From the NCBI GenBank assembly GCA_007361935.1, contig CP041667.1:2756501-2820500 (forward strand): a stretch of DNA of 64,000 nt. The letters run 5' to 3'. The DNA comes from Lachnospiraceae bacterium KGMB03038 (GTDB taxonomy: Bacteria; Bacillota; Clostridia; Lachnospirales; Lachnospiraceae). Shown here in pieces: positions 50,796 through 58,722 of the stretch; within the stretch, counting starts at the first letter, position 1, and each line of letters begins with the position of its first letter. The notes below the pieces were generated by a model. The model had not been told where the DNA came from, searched no databases, and worked only from the letters and a program-made list of their open reading frames with translations. The translations under genes and the position numbers were made by a program.

Positions 50796-51592
50796 TTTTT
50801 ATAAAAGCGAATTATCAGCCACAAAGAAAGTACAACTGTAATTGCCATAATAAAAATTGTATGGAAAGTAGTTGGTACAATCGCATAGGCTTCCGGCAAA
50901 AGATTATCTTTTTGCAAATTATCCATCATTAAGCCGCTTGTCCAGTTCATAACACATATAACCGGAAAAGAATTTAAGAAAGCAATTTTGGCAGCACTTA
51001 TAGATGTCCCAATCGTTCCCAGTATGCCCCAGTTAAAAATGGAATAAAAAAAAGCAAGCAGGATAGAAAGTAAAAAACTTTTGTTAAAGTAAATAATTAA
51101 AAATACAATCGGTAAAGAAGCTGCTACGATAAGAACTCCAAAAATAAGGCTCATAAATATCTTATAAGTCATACCGTAAACCATTCCTACATGAAACAAT
51201 TTACAAAACAACGCAACAGACAATGTGCTTATCAGACAAAATGCAACGCTGAAAATAAAGAGCATAGAAATTTTTGCCATAATGAGTTGTGTATTTGTAA
51301 CTGGAATTGTTCTAAGGTTTTTGGAAGTATCACAATCTCTTTCTATAAAAAACAAAATAGCGGCAATGATACCAATTAGACATGGAAGCAAAAAAACTAA
51401 ACCATATCCCAACATCATTGTATAGACATAATCAAATCGGGTTTGAAGATAGTGTTCTGTTGTATCTGCACCAGTTCCCGCCTTTGCCATATATGCCAAA
51501 ATCAACGGAAAAAATAACGACAATGACATCAGTGCATACAACAGTCTTTTTCGCTTTAATTTCCAAAATTCGCACTTAATCAGTTTAAGCAA
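50783..51592 (-). CDS. Lantibiotic-immunity type ABC permease (LanE-like)
   Basis: 269 residues, six membrane segments, with ERDCDTSKNLRTIPVTNTQL, matching the same loop of the partner. It overlaps the ATPase gene by 8 bases. Together LanFEG-type: ATPase, permease, permease. Confidence 0.82.
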   Translation of the reverse strand: MLKLIKCEFWKLKRKRLLYALMSLSLFFPLILAYMAKAGTGADTTEHYLQTRFDYVYTMMLGYGLVFLLPCLIGIIAAILFFIERDCDTSKNLRTIPVTNTQLIMAKISMLFIFSVAFCLISTLSVALFCKLFHVGMVYGMTYKIFMSLIFGVLIVAASLPIVFLIIYFNKSFLLSILLAFFYSIFNWGILGTIGTSISAAKIAFLNSFPVICVMNWTSGLMMDNLQKDNLLPEAYAIVPTTFHTIFIMAITVVLSLWLIIRFYKKWTR

Positions 51593-52511
51593 TTCCTTCG
51601 CCTCCTGTCACACGCTTGAAGTAATCTTCAAGACTTTCTTCACAAGTATGGGCTTCTGATACCTCCAATCCATTTTCTACAAAAGCAGTCACGATTTTTC
51701 CTACGGACAAATCAAGATTATGCAAGCGTAAATTGTGGTCGTCCTGTATAGAGAAATGACTCTCATGGAAAGTACGCTCTAAAATTCTTGCTGCCTGTGC
51801 GGTATCAGAAAGAGTAAATCGGATATGTTTGCTGCTTTTTTGTTCCAGTTCCGCAAGACTTTCTTCTTCCAATAGTGCGCCATGGTCGATAATTCCAATA
51901 TCATCTGCTAGCAAAGAAATCTCCGAAAGGATATGACTGGAAATTAAAATTGTTTTTCCCTTTGTATCGCAAAGCTCGCGAATAAAAGAACGTACTTCTG
52001 CAATTCCAATCGGGTCAAGCCCATTGATAGGTTCATCTAAAATCAGAAGTTCAGGGTCGTGCATAACTGCAAGTGCAATCGCAAGCCGTTGTTTCATACC
52101 AAGAGAATACTGGGAAAACAGTTTTTTGTCTTTATAAGGCAATCCTACCAAATCCAATGTGTTTTTAATTGAATGACGGTTGGGTATGCCCCGTAAGGTA
52201 GCAAAAATTTGTAAGTTTTCCGTAGCAGTCAAATTAGGGTAAAAACCGGGTGACTCAATCAGACTACCGATACGGGGCAACAATTTCTTTTCATTCCCCT
52301 GCAAAGACTTTCCCCATATTTTAACTTCGCCGGAAGTTGGCTTTGTCAATCCAAGTAGCATTTTCATAGTGGTCGTTTTTCCGGCTCCGTTTCTTCCAAG
52401 CAGTCCGTAAATTCTCCCTTTCTGCACATGAATATTTAAGTCAGCGACACTCTTTTGTGAGCCGTACTGTTTGGTAAGATTTTTTGTTTCAATGATATAA
52501 TTTTTGTCCAT
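51585..52511 (-). CDS. Lantibiotic/bacitracin-type ABC ATPase (LanF/BcrA-like)
   Basis: 308 residues. Walker A GRNGAGKTTTMKMLLGL, signature YSLGMKQRLAI, Walker B LLILDEPINGLDP. A C-terminal extension of about 90 residues ends in SLEDYFKRVTGG, typical of peptide-immunity ATPases. The ATG at 52511 has GGAGG upstream. It is the first gene of the cargo operon, behind the four-box promoter at 52537-52588. The nearest named systems are LanFEG, Bcr and C. difficile CprABC; which one it resembles most needs alignment. Confidence 0.88.
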   Translation of the reverse strand: MDKNYIIETKNLTKQYGSQKSVADLNIHVQKGRIYGLLGRNGAGKTTTMKMLLGLTKPTSGEVKIWGKSLQGNEKKLLPRIGSLIESPGFYPNLTATENLQIFATLRGIPNRHSIKNTLDLVGLPYKDKKLFSQYSLGMKQRLAIALAVMHDPELLILDEPINGLDPIGIAEVRSFIRELCDTKGKTILISSHILSEISLLADDIGIIDHGALLEEESLAELEQKSSKHIRFTLSDTAQAARILERTFHESHFSIQDDHNLRLHNLDLSVGKIVTAFVENGLEVSEAHTCEESLEDYFKRVTGGEGIA

Positions 52512-52536
52512 ATTCAAACCTCCTGTTCTGTAAACT

Positions 52537-52588
52537 ATTCTATCATACCAACCTTGCATTAACCTTGCCGCAACCTTGCATTAACCTT
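52537..52588 (-). promoter_or_regulatory. Response-regulator-controlled promoter of the immunity operon
   Basis: Four AACCTT boxes (minus strand AAGGTT) start at 52550, 52561, 52572 and 52583, an exact 11-bp period, with the wider 19-bp unit repeated twice. A TAGAAT (52542-52537) or overlapping TATGAT (52547-52542) follows. There is no -35 box, which the boxes replace. This is the layout of OmpR-family direct-repeat activation sites. Confidence 0.8.
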
Positions 52589-52614
52589 GCAATTTGAAAT
52601 ATTGTCCCAAAAAT

Positions 52615-52653
52615 AATTAAGGCTCCCGTCAAAAGAACGGGAGAACCTTAATT
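52615..52653 (-). terminator. Terminator after the histidine kinase
   Basis: AATTAAGG-CTCCCGT pairs with ACGGGAG-(aa)-CCTTAATT; the kinase stop is in the stem. Minus-strand T-run follows. It separates the regulator operon from the transporter operon. Confidence 0.85.
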
Positions 52654-53565
52654 TGCTAAGGGAAAAAGCAAAGTAAATTCCGTTCCTGTTCCCTGTGTGC
52701 TATTTGCTGTTATTGTGCCGTTCATTTTTTCTACAAGTTGGTGTGCGATAGAAAGCCCAAGACCGCTGCCTTTTTCAGACCGTCCCTTATCGCATTTATA
52801 GAGCCGTTCAAAAATATGCTTCAAATCTTCTTTTTCAATCCCTATTCCATTATCTGCTAATCGGATTTGCATATTTTTTTCCTGCTTTGATAGGATTATT
52901 TCTATTTTATCCGCATGACTGTGAGAAATTACATTCTGAATAAGATTGTTCAATATCCGCATATAGCCGTCCGTATCAAGTTTTACCCGGAAAGGCTGTT
53001 CGGGAATATCAATATTGTAATCTATCTGCTTATCTTCAAATATGGGTATCCAGTCAATCAAGATATTTCGTGTCAGCTCCGCAGCTTCAACAATATTTAT
53101 ATCCATAGCAAACTCATTAGAATTTAATTTGAACCAGTCAAAAAGAACATCAATATATTCTTTCAAATCGTGAGCTTTGCGGCGGGCTGTTTCGATATAG
53201 TCGTCCCTGTCTTTTCCTGTAACAATTCCTTTATGTGCAGCGTCAAGATACCCAATAAGCGTTGTAAGCGGTGTCCGAACATCATGGGAAAGACTTGTCA
53301 TAAGCTGTCGGTTTGTTTCTTCTGTCTGCCGGACAGTAGAAAGCCTGCTCTCATAAGACACAACAATCTCATTTATTTCATAGGCAAGAGGGGCTACCAG
53401 TTCATTTGTTGCAGATAAAATACGTCTGTTTCCATTTCCGTTTTTTACATCAATCAATGCGTCTGTTATCTCGGCTATCTGTTTTTTAACACGTCGAATA
53501 GCAAAGCAGGAAACAAGAATAGAGAAAAGTGCAATTATTATGGATAGAAAAATGACTGCTTCCAT
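52648..53565 (-). CDS. Sensor histidine kinase with a single N-terminal membrane segment
   Basis: 305 residues. One hydrophobic segment (about 3-25), a short linker, HisKA with the phospho-His in SLSHDVRTPLTTLIGYLDA, and a HATPase domain with N-box NLIQNVISHSHA, G1 DNGIGIEKED and G2 KGSGLGLSIA. There is no extracellular sensor domain, so it may sense at the membrane or via the transporter. It is separated from the response regulator by 6 bases. Confidence 0.92.
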   Translation of the reverse strand: MEAVIFLSIIIALFSILVSCFAIRRVKKQIAEITDALIDVKNGNGNRRILSATNELVAPLAYEINEIVVSYESRLSTVRQTEETNRQLMTSLSHDVRTPLTTLIGYLDAAHKGIVTGKDRDDYIETARRKAHDLKEYIDVLFDWFKLNSNEFAMDINIVEAAELTRNILIDWIPIFEDKQIDYNIDIPEQPFRVKLDTDGYMRILNNLIQNVISHSHADKIEIILSKQEKNMQIRLADNGIGIEKEDLKHIFERLYKCDKGRSEKGSGLGLSIAHQLVEKMNGTITANSTQGTGTEFTLLFPLAN

Positions 53566-53571
53566 AGAAAA

Positions 53572-54264
53572 TCAAACCTCCTTGTTAAAACGATAACCGA
53601 TACCTTTAATCGTTTGAATATATTTTGGACTTCCGGGATTTACCTCTAATTTCTTGCGAAGTCGGCTGATAATCGCCATAATGTTGCTGTCATCATAGAA
53701 ATATTCCTCTCTCCACACTTCTTCATAAATCTGTTGCTTTGTCAGAATTTTCCCTTGATTTTTCGCGCAGTATAAGAGTAAGTCAAATTCTTTTGGAGGC
53801 AATTCAAAAGTTCCATTTTCCGTAGTAACAGAACGATTTTCAATATCAATTTTCAACCCGTCAAATTCAAGTTGCTGTGATATTCCGTCCTGTTGATTGA
53901 AACGGGTATAACGGCGTATAAGGGAAACGATACGGGCTATCAGTTCGTCCATGTCAAAAGGTTTTGTCAAATAATCATCAGCTCCTGCCCTTAAACCGCG
54001 TACTTTAGAAGCACTGTCATTTTTTGATGTAAACATCAAAATCGGCAGGCTGCTTTCTTTTCTAATTTCTTCCAATGTTTCAAATCCGTCCATACCAGGC
54101 ATCATAACGTCCAGTATCACAAGTTGATATTCTCTCTCTTTTAATTTTTGTAATCCCTCTTTTCCCGTATTACAAAAATCAGCTTCTATATCTTCTGATA
54201 GCACGCTGCGTTTAATCAGCGCACAAAGTTCCTTATCATCATCTATAATCAAAACTTTATTCAT
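53572..54264 (-). CDS. OmpR-family response regulator of the immunity system
   Basis: 230 residues. Receiver domain with Asp in VILDVMMPGMDG, Thr in MFTSKND and Lys in YLTKPFDMDEL; C-terminal winged helix with SNIMAIISRLRKKLE and TIKGIGYRF. The start at 54264 has AAAGGAG upstream. The predicted target is the four-box promoter in front of the ABC genes. Confidence 0.93.
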   Translation of the reverse strand: MNKVLIIDDDKELCALIKRSVLSEDIEADFCNTGKEGLQKLKEREYQLVILDVMMPGMDGFETLEEIRKESSLPILMFTSKNDSASKVRGLRAGADDYLTKPFDMDELIARIVSLIRRYTRFNQQDGISQQLEFDGLKIDIENRSVTTENGTFELPPKEFDLLLYCAKNQGKILTKQQIYEEVWREEYFYDDSNIMAIISRLRKKLEVNPGSPKYIQTIKGIGYRFNKEV

Positions 54265-54445
54265 GGTATAGCTCCTTTCCTTGTTTGGTTCTACCGTCAA
54301 TCGGTTTTTCCGCGTCTTTTGGTATCAACCACATATACCCAAGTTTTGAAACACCCTGTATGCGTTTCTCCCTGCAAAGTATCTGTACCCGCCTTTCAGA
54401 AATTCCCCACTTCTTTGCTGCTTCGGGGCAAGACATATATTCCAT
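54257..54445 (-). CDS. Small helix-turn-helix DNA-binding protein
   Basis: 62 residues with CPEAAKKWGISERRVQILCR (MerR/excisionase-like helix-turn-helix) and GYMWLIPKDAEKPIDGR. It is the first gene of the regulator operon and overlaps the response regulator start by 8 bases. A promoter lies 37 bases upstream. It may modulate the two-component operon. The frame extends upstream to 54511 without a ribosome site. Confidence 0.72.
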   Translation of the reverse strand: MEYMSCPEAAKKWGISERRVQILCREKRIQGVSKLGYMWLIPKDAEKPIDGRTKQGKELYHE

Positions 54446-54481
54446 AACAACACCCGTCCTTTCTGAAAATCTTATCATAAT

Positions 54482-54510
54482 AATTATAGTCGGACACACG
54501 AACAATAGCA
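54482..54510 (-). promoter_or_regulatory. Promoter of the two-component operon
   Basis: Minus strand TTGCTA (54510-54505), 17-base spacer, TATAAT (54487-54482). Confidence 0.7.
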
Positions 54511-54606
54511 AGTATATAAATATGAATTATTATGGCTATTTAGTGGAACTGTATAGACATATCCAAAGAGAAAGGGGAACAGTAAAATGTAACTGGGTGA
54601 ATAAAT

Positions 54607-54960
54607 ATGGCAAAAAGACCGGTAGAAAAATATGACTTCAAGGCATTTGGAGAAGCTATAAAAGCTGCGCGGACGGGGCGCAAAGAAAGCCGCAAACAGG
54701 TAAGTGATGAAATGTATATTTCTCCTCGCTATCTTGCAAATATCGAAAACAAAGGACAGCACCCCAGTCTGCAAATCTTTTTTGAGCTTATGCTTCGTTA
54801 CAATATATCCGTAGACCAGTTTCTTTTAGATACGCCCACCCAAAAAGATACAAAGCGGCGGCAGCTCGACGCTCTCCTTGATGATATGAGCGATAATGGC
54901 ATACGGATTGTAACGGCAACTGCAAAAGAAATTTCAGAAGTCGAAAAAGAGGACAAATAA
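54607..54960 (+). CDS. XRE-family regulator of the ICE
   Basis: 117 residues. Helix-turn-helix SRKQVSDEMYISPRYLANIE (about residues 28-47), with a C-terminal tail rich in Asp/Glu. It starts the plus-strand mobilisation block. Homologues are a standard part of Tn1549-like elements and probably control mobC/relaxase expression. Confidence 0.82.
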   Translation: MAKRPVEKYDFKAFGEAIKAARTGRKESRKQVSDEMYISPRYLANIENKGQHPSLQIFFELMLRYNISVDQFLLDTPTQKDTKRRQLDALLDDMSDNGIRIVTATAKEISEVEKEDK

Positions 54961-55087
54961 ATGTGTCCGGCAAATTGAATATGATTTAGGAAGCGTTGTA
55001 ATCTTTACAGATTGCAGCGTTTTTCTTTTGCTCTTTTTTGGCATATAGAGCATTGCGTTGTAGTAACCAGTGAGGAAAAAACTTTCG

Positions 55088-55187
55088 TAGCAAGCATAGG
55101 AAAAGAGTACCCTTTTCCGTATTTTCTCCCTCCCGTCCTGCGGTGCGTCGGTTGAAAATTGCTTGTTGGGAAGTGTCCCAAACCCTC
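55088..55187 (+). repeat. Inverted control/oriT-like module, left copy
   Basis: Two conserved blocks: 34 bp at 55088-55121, containing the near-palindrome GGAAAAGAGTACCCTTTTCC, and 27 bp at 55161-55187, containing TTGGGAAGTGTCCCAA. The first block is identical, and the second 26 of 27, to the reverse complement of 62828-62861 and 62762-62788. The roughly 40 bases between differ. It directly precedes mobC, where an oriT is expected. Confidence 0.8.
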
Positions 55188-55208
55188 GGAACGGAAAGGA
55201 GTGATTGC

Positions 55209-55538
55209 ATGAATGGACGCAAAAGAAAAGTACAAATCAAATTCTATGTAACAGAGGAAGAACGGGCATTGATTGAGCAGAAAATGAAGCTCGTCCCCAC
55301 CCGGAACATGGCGGCGTATCTTCGCAAGATTGCCATTGACGGGTATATCATTCAGACAGACCATAGCGACATAAAAGCCATGACAGCGGAGATACAGAAA
55401 ATCGGGGTCAATATCAATCAGATTGCAAAGCGTGTCAACGCGACAGGCAGCGTCTACCAAGAGGACATAGAGGAAATAAAGGGGGTGCTTGCGGAGATAT
55501 GGCGGTTACAAAGATTAAGCCTATTAAAAGCACGTTGA
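55209..55538 (+). CDS. mobC: MobC-like relaxosome accessory protein
   Basis: 109 residues: RKRKVQIKFYVTEEERALIE (ribbon-helix-helix-like N-terminus) and INQIAKRVNATGSVYQEDI, the MobC signature. It is needed with the relaxase to melt and nick oriT. The start at 55209 has AAAGGAG upstream; the frame open to 55143 runs through the conserved block. It overlaps the relaxase gene by 40 bases. Confidence 0.88.
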   Translation: MNGRKRKVQIKFYVTEEERALIEQKMKLVPTRNMAAYLRKIAIDGYIIQTDHSDIKAMTAEIQKIGVNINQIAKRVNATGSVYQEDIEEIKGVLAEIWRLQRLSLLKAR

Positions 55539-56848
55539 GCAAAGCCCTTGACTATATCCAAAACCCGGATAAAACAGACGGGAAAACGCTTGTGTCCTCC
55601 TTTGGGTGCAGCTATGAAACGGCAGATATTGAGTTTGGATTTACGCTTGCACAAGCCATAGAGAAAGGGAACAATCTCGCCCACCATTTGATACAGTCCT
55701 TTGAGCCGGGGGAAGTGGATTATGAGAAAGCCCACGAAATCGGGAAACAGCTTGCCGACGCGGTAACAAAGGGACAGCATGAATACGTCTTAACTACCCA
55801 CATAGACAAAGGGCATATCCATAACCATATCATTTTTTGTGCGGTCAATTTTGTTGACTACCACAAATACAATTCCAATAAACGCAGCTACTATGGCATA
55901 CGGAACATGAGCGATAAGCTGTGCCGGGAAAACGGGCTGTCCGTTGTCGTTCCGGGTAAGGGCAGCAAGGGAAAAAGCTATGCAGAATATCAAGCGGAAA
56001 AGGTCGGTGCAAGTTGGAAAGGCAAGCTGAAAATTACCGTTGATACGCTTATCCCCCAAGTGGCAAGTTTTGAAGAATTGTTGCAGCGGTTACAGGCAGC
56101 GGGCTATGAGATAAAGCCGGGAAAATATATCTCCTGCCGCGCTCCGGGACAGGAACGGTTTACCCGCTTAAAAACCCTCGGTGCAGATTATACAGAGGAA
56201 GCAATCAAAGAACGGATAGAGGGCAAGCGCACAAAGGCGGCGAAAGCTCCCAAAGAGCAGCGCGGCGTATCGCTGCTTATTGACATTGAAAACAGTATCA
56301 AGGCAGCGCAGAGCCGGGGCTATGAACAGTGGGCGAAAATCCATAATCTGAAACTGGCTGCAAAGACTATGAATTTCTTGACAGAACATAAGATTGAGCA
56401 GTACGCAGATTTAGTCAGCCGGATTGAGGAAGTAAATGCGGAAAATGAAAAGACAGCAGACGCATTAAAGAGCGTGGAGAAACGTCTTGCAAACATGGCG
56501 GTGCTGATGAAGCACGTTACCACCTACCAAAAGACAAAACCTGTCTATGAAGCATACCGCAGGGCAAAGGATAAGGACGCATACCGGGCAAAGCAGGAAA
56601 GCAGTCTGATACTCCATGAAGCAGCGGCAAAGGCACTAAAAACGGCGGGCGTTTCCAAGCTCCCGAATGTCGCCGCGCTACAAGTAGACTATGAAAAGCT
56701 CCGGGAACAGAAAGAAGCCCTTTACGCGGACTATGGCAAACTGAAAAAACAGGTCAAAGAGTACGACGTTATCAAACAGAACATAGACAGCATTTTACGG
56801 CAGCCAAGAGAGCCGGAACGGGAAAAAGGGAAAGAACGCGGGGAGTAG
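55499..56848 (+). CDS. MOBP-type relaxase
   Basis: 449 residues. The nicking Tyr is likely near residue 19 in ALDYIQNPDKT. The metal triad is in HIDKGHIHNHIIF (HxDxxHxHNH). After the relaxase domain (about 1-230) comes a helical, Lys/Glu-rich tail. It nicks the ICE oriT and pilots the strand during transfer. GGAGAT precedes the ATG. The gene is full length for this group. Confidence 0.93.
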   Translation: MAVTKIKPIKSTLSKALDYIQNPDKTDGKTLVSSFGCSYETADIEFGFTLAQAIEKGNNLAHHLIQSFEPGEVDYEKAHEIGKQLADAVTKGQHEYVLTTHIDKGHIHNHIIFCAVNFVDYHKYNSNKRSYYGIRNMSDKLCRENGLSVVVPGKGSKGKSYAEYQAEKVGASWKGKLKITVDTLIPQVASFEELLQRLQAAGYEIKPGKYISCRAPGQERFTRLKTLGADYTEEAIKERIEGKRTKAAKAPKEQRGVSLLIDIENSIKAAQSRGYEQWAKIHNLKLAAKTMNFLTEHKIEQYADLVSRIEEVNAENEKTADALKSVEKRLANMAVLMKHVTTYQKTKPVYEAYRRAKDKDAYRAKQESSLILHEAAAKALKTAGVSKLPNVAALQVDYEKLREQKEALYADYGKLKKQVKEYDVIKQNIDSILRQPREPEREKGKERGE

Positions 56849-56940
56849 TTTTGTTCATACTTGTGTGATATAATAGTTCCTATCAAAGACAGTAGCCACA
56901 TACTAAAGTGATACATTTTCAGCAAAGGAAGTGTCAGAAA

Positions 56941-57171
56941 ATGGAACAGGAAATGCCGGACTATGAAACGATATGCGCTGCCGTTGTGGGCGAAAAATGG
57001 GCGTTGGAAAAGGTGCTTGATTGTTACGGCGACGAAATCAACCGCCTTGCAATGGTAAAAAAGTGTCAGCCGGACGGGACTATCAAAGAGGAAATCGACG
57101 AAGATTTACGGCAAACACTCATAATGAAACTGTTAGAAGCTATCCCACAATTTCCAATGGAAAAGGAGTGA
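56941..57171 (+). CDS. Orf8-like helix-turn-helix protein, second copy
   Basis: 76 residues: CAAVVGEKWALEKVLDCYGD and EIDEDLRQTLIMKLLEAIPQ, the same fold type as the protein at 48229-48486. AAGGAAG precedes the ATG at 56941. Confidence 0.78.
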   Translation: MEQEMPDYETICAAVVGEKWALEKVLDCYGDEINRLAMVKKCQPDGTIKEEIDEDLRQTLIMKLLEAIPQFPMEKE

Positions 57172-57175
57172 TACC

Positions 57176-57562
57176 ATGACACGCGGAGAAATTTGGAAAG
57201 ACTTTTTCAAGAGAAACGTTTTGCCCGCCGTTATTGCATTGTTTTTATTCTTCATGTTCAAGAACATCTTTACAGAGGACGGGTAGACCAATTACTTTTA
57301 TGTATGGCTGTGCTGCGGTATCCCCTTTGGCATTCGCCGTATGTTCGTATGGCTTGTACCGCATGGATATGACATAGCTGGAACGGTGGGTATCGTTGCC
57401 ATTAACTTCATTTTGGACGGCATTATCGGCGGGGGCATTTTAATATGGCGGCTTGTCGTTGCTACGTGGTATATCCCCCTTACGATATACCGTTTACTTA
57501 CCGCAGATAAGAGTGCAACCCCTCAAATCAATATAGAGAAAGGATTTAAAAGTTATGAATGA
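57176..57562 (+). pseudogene. DUF6050-like ICE membrane protein interrupted by an in-frame TAG
   Basis: A frame of 128 codons from a good AAGGAG site: a charged start MTRGEIWKDFFKRN, a membrane segment, then TAG at codon 37 (57284-57286), then 91 more codons in the same frame with two further membrane segments. A Tyr codon is plausible there, so one base change could have made the stop. The downstream Met near 57341 has no ribosome site. It is either a pseudogene or relies on amber read-through. Confidence 0.75.
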
Positions 57563-57974
57563 AAGAGAAAGAATTATTCATTTATGGTTTGATATGTGGC
57601 TAAAACAACAAGATTTAGGGATTGATAGTATTTTTACAGAAGATGTGATTTACACTGAAAGTTGGAGTCCTAAGTATGAAAGTCGAAAAACAGTAAAACA
57701 TTGGTTTGATGAATGGAATACTCGTGGAAAAGTCTTAGTGTGGGATATTAAACAATTTTTTCATAAGGAAAATCAAACTATTGTAGAATGGTATTTCAAA
57801 AACAAAATGAATAATGGTAATATTGAAGAATTTGACGGAATTTCTTTAATAGTATGGACGGAAAATAACAAAATAATGGAGTTGAAAGAATTTGGTTGTA
57901 ATCTCAATACCTATAATCCATACGCCCAAAATGATATGCCACAATTCAGAGATGAAAAAACAAAGTGGTTTTGA
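57555..57974 (+). CDS. SnoaL/NTF2-like protein, AT-rich
   Basis: 139 residues: LWFDMWLKQQDLGIDSIFTE, VIYTESWSPKYES, and VKHWFDEW with IVEWYF, a cone-shaped NTF2 fold. Similar proteins are enzymes or binding domains. It is far more AT-rich than the surrounding ICE backbone and overlaps the end of the broken gene by 8 bases, so it looks like a recent insertion. GGATTT upstream gives a weak ribosome site. Confidence 0.72.
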   Translation: MNERERIIHLWFDMWLKQQDLGIDSIFTEDVIYTESWSPKYESRKTVKHWFDEWNTRGKVLVWDIKQFFHKENQTIVEWYFKNKMNNGNIEEFDGISLIVWTENNKIMELKEFGCNLNTYNPYAQNDMPQFRDEKTKWF

Positions 57975-57980
57975 AGTTTT

Positions 57981-58030
57981 AAAAGCCGGGACGCAGACAG
58001 TCGGTAAAGACTATCCGCGCCCCGGCTTTC
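57981..58030. terminator. Terminator after the NTF2-like gene
   Basis: AAAGCCGGG-a-CGC pairs with GCG-c-CCCGGCTTT. Loop of about 23 bases; T-run TTTCTT. The complement also works for the minus strand. Confidence 0.8.
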
Positions 58031-58051
58031 TTATGGGTACAGCGATAAAAT

Positions 58052-58163
58052 GTTACGCAGTAGAACGCCATTTTTGAGGGAAAAGGTATAAAACCCTTGC
58101 CGCGTCATTTTCACACCCGGAAAGCCCTGTAAATCAAGGCTTTTTTTGCCCCTACTGCGTAAC
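58052..58163. repeat. 112-bp segment bounded by 12-bp inverted repeats
   Basis: GTTACGCAGTAG (58052-58063) and CTACTGCGTAAC (58152-58163) are perfect inverted repeats. The right arm contains the stop of the Cys-rich gene. A terminator hairpin lies within. Confidence 0.6.
58119..58148 (+). terminator. Plus-strand terminator at the convergence point
   Basis: AAAGCC pairs with GGCTTT with a run of seven Ts, inside the 112-bp inverted-repeat segment. It backs up the preceding terminator. Confidence 0.6.
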
Positions 58164-58517
58164 AAGGGCGCGTCGTTTCCTCATGCGCTCCGCTGCCTGT
58201 CTGCGGGTAATACGCTTCCGGCAGTCCGGGCAGTATTTGACGCTGTTAGAGGTGGACGCAAAAGAAGCTCCGCACTCGGTACAACGCTTTTTATCCTCGG
58301 TCTTGAAAAGCTCTGCATACAGCAGCTTATCAAAGGGAAGTACGGCGGTCTGAAACCATTTGCATAGAAGAGAATAGGAAATAAGCTGCGGGCAGACACA
58401 TTCCTCCCCGTCGTCCAGTAAAATACAGTGTCCGTTATCGCAGTTGCAGCACTCCTTTTTTACAAGGCTGTTGACTTTCCGGCTTTGGGGCGGCGTAAGC
58501 CGCTTTAGCCCGGTCAT
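58152..58517 (-). CDS. Cysteine-rich VLP-domain protein of the ICE
   Basis: 121 residues. Two zinc-type Cys groups: CCNCDNGHC/CVCP in the middle and CTECGASFASTSNSVKYCPD near the C-terminus, followed by a basic tail RRQAAERMRKRR. Typical of Tn1549-like elements; role unknown, probably nucleic acid binding. It overlaps the preceding gene by 4 bases (ATGA). Confidence 0.85.
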   Translation of the reverse strand: MTGLKRLTPPQSRKVNSLVKKECCNCDNGHCILLDDGEECVCPQLISYSLLCKWFQTAVLPFDKLLYAELFKTEDKKRCTECGASFASTSNSVKYCPDCRKRITRRQAAERMRKRRALVTQ

Positions 58518-58720
58518 ACCTCATCAGCGGCGAAAATGGCAAGCTCCGTATACTCATTTTCTGTCAGAGGTGCAATTTTCGCAAGGGTGCGCTTCGCCAG
58601 TTCCCGCATATCCTCGTCCATAAACGGCAGCGCAGCGTTGATGTTCTCCATAAGCCCGCGCTTACCGCCCTCATTGTAAATGCTCAACAGGTTTGTTTCT
58701 TCAACGGTCAGTCTAATCAT
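58514..58720 (-). CDS. Transposon-transfer assisting family protein
   Basis: 68 residues: MIRLTVEETNLLSIYNEGGK, later LTENEYTELAIFA. I set the start at 58720 because GGAGGT is 6 bases upstream; the ATG at 58726 is directly against that site and would be poor. The stop overlaps the Cys-rich gene and the start region touches the antirestriction gene, a tight three-gene cluster. Its name is a family label; mechanism unknown. Confidence 0.75.
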   Translation of the reverse strand: MIRLTVEETNLLSIYNEGGKRGLMENINAALPFMDEDMRELAKRTLAKIAPLTENEYTELAIFAADEV

Positions 58721-58722
58721 GC

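Noticed and set aside
52537..52588. CRISPR-like or tandem satellite repeat
   Set aside because: Only four 6-bp boxes with 5-bp spacers at a promoter; this is a regulator-binding array, not a CRISPR.
58052..58163. Integron attC-like site
   Set aside because: The inverted arms begin with GTT and end with AAC, the reverse of the attC consensus core order, and no integrase or cassette array is near.
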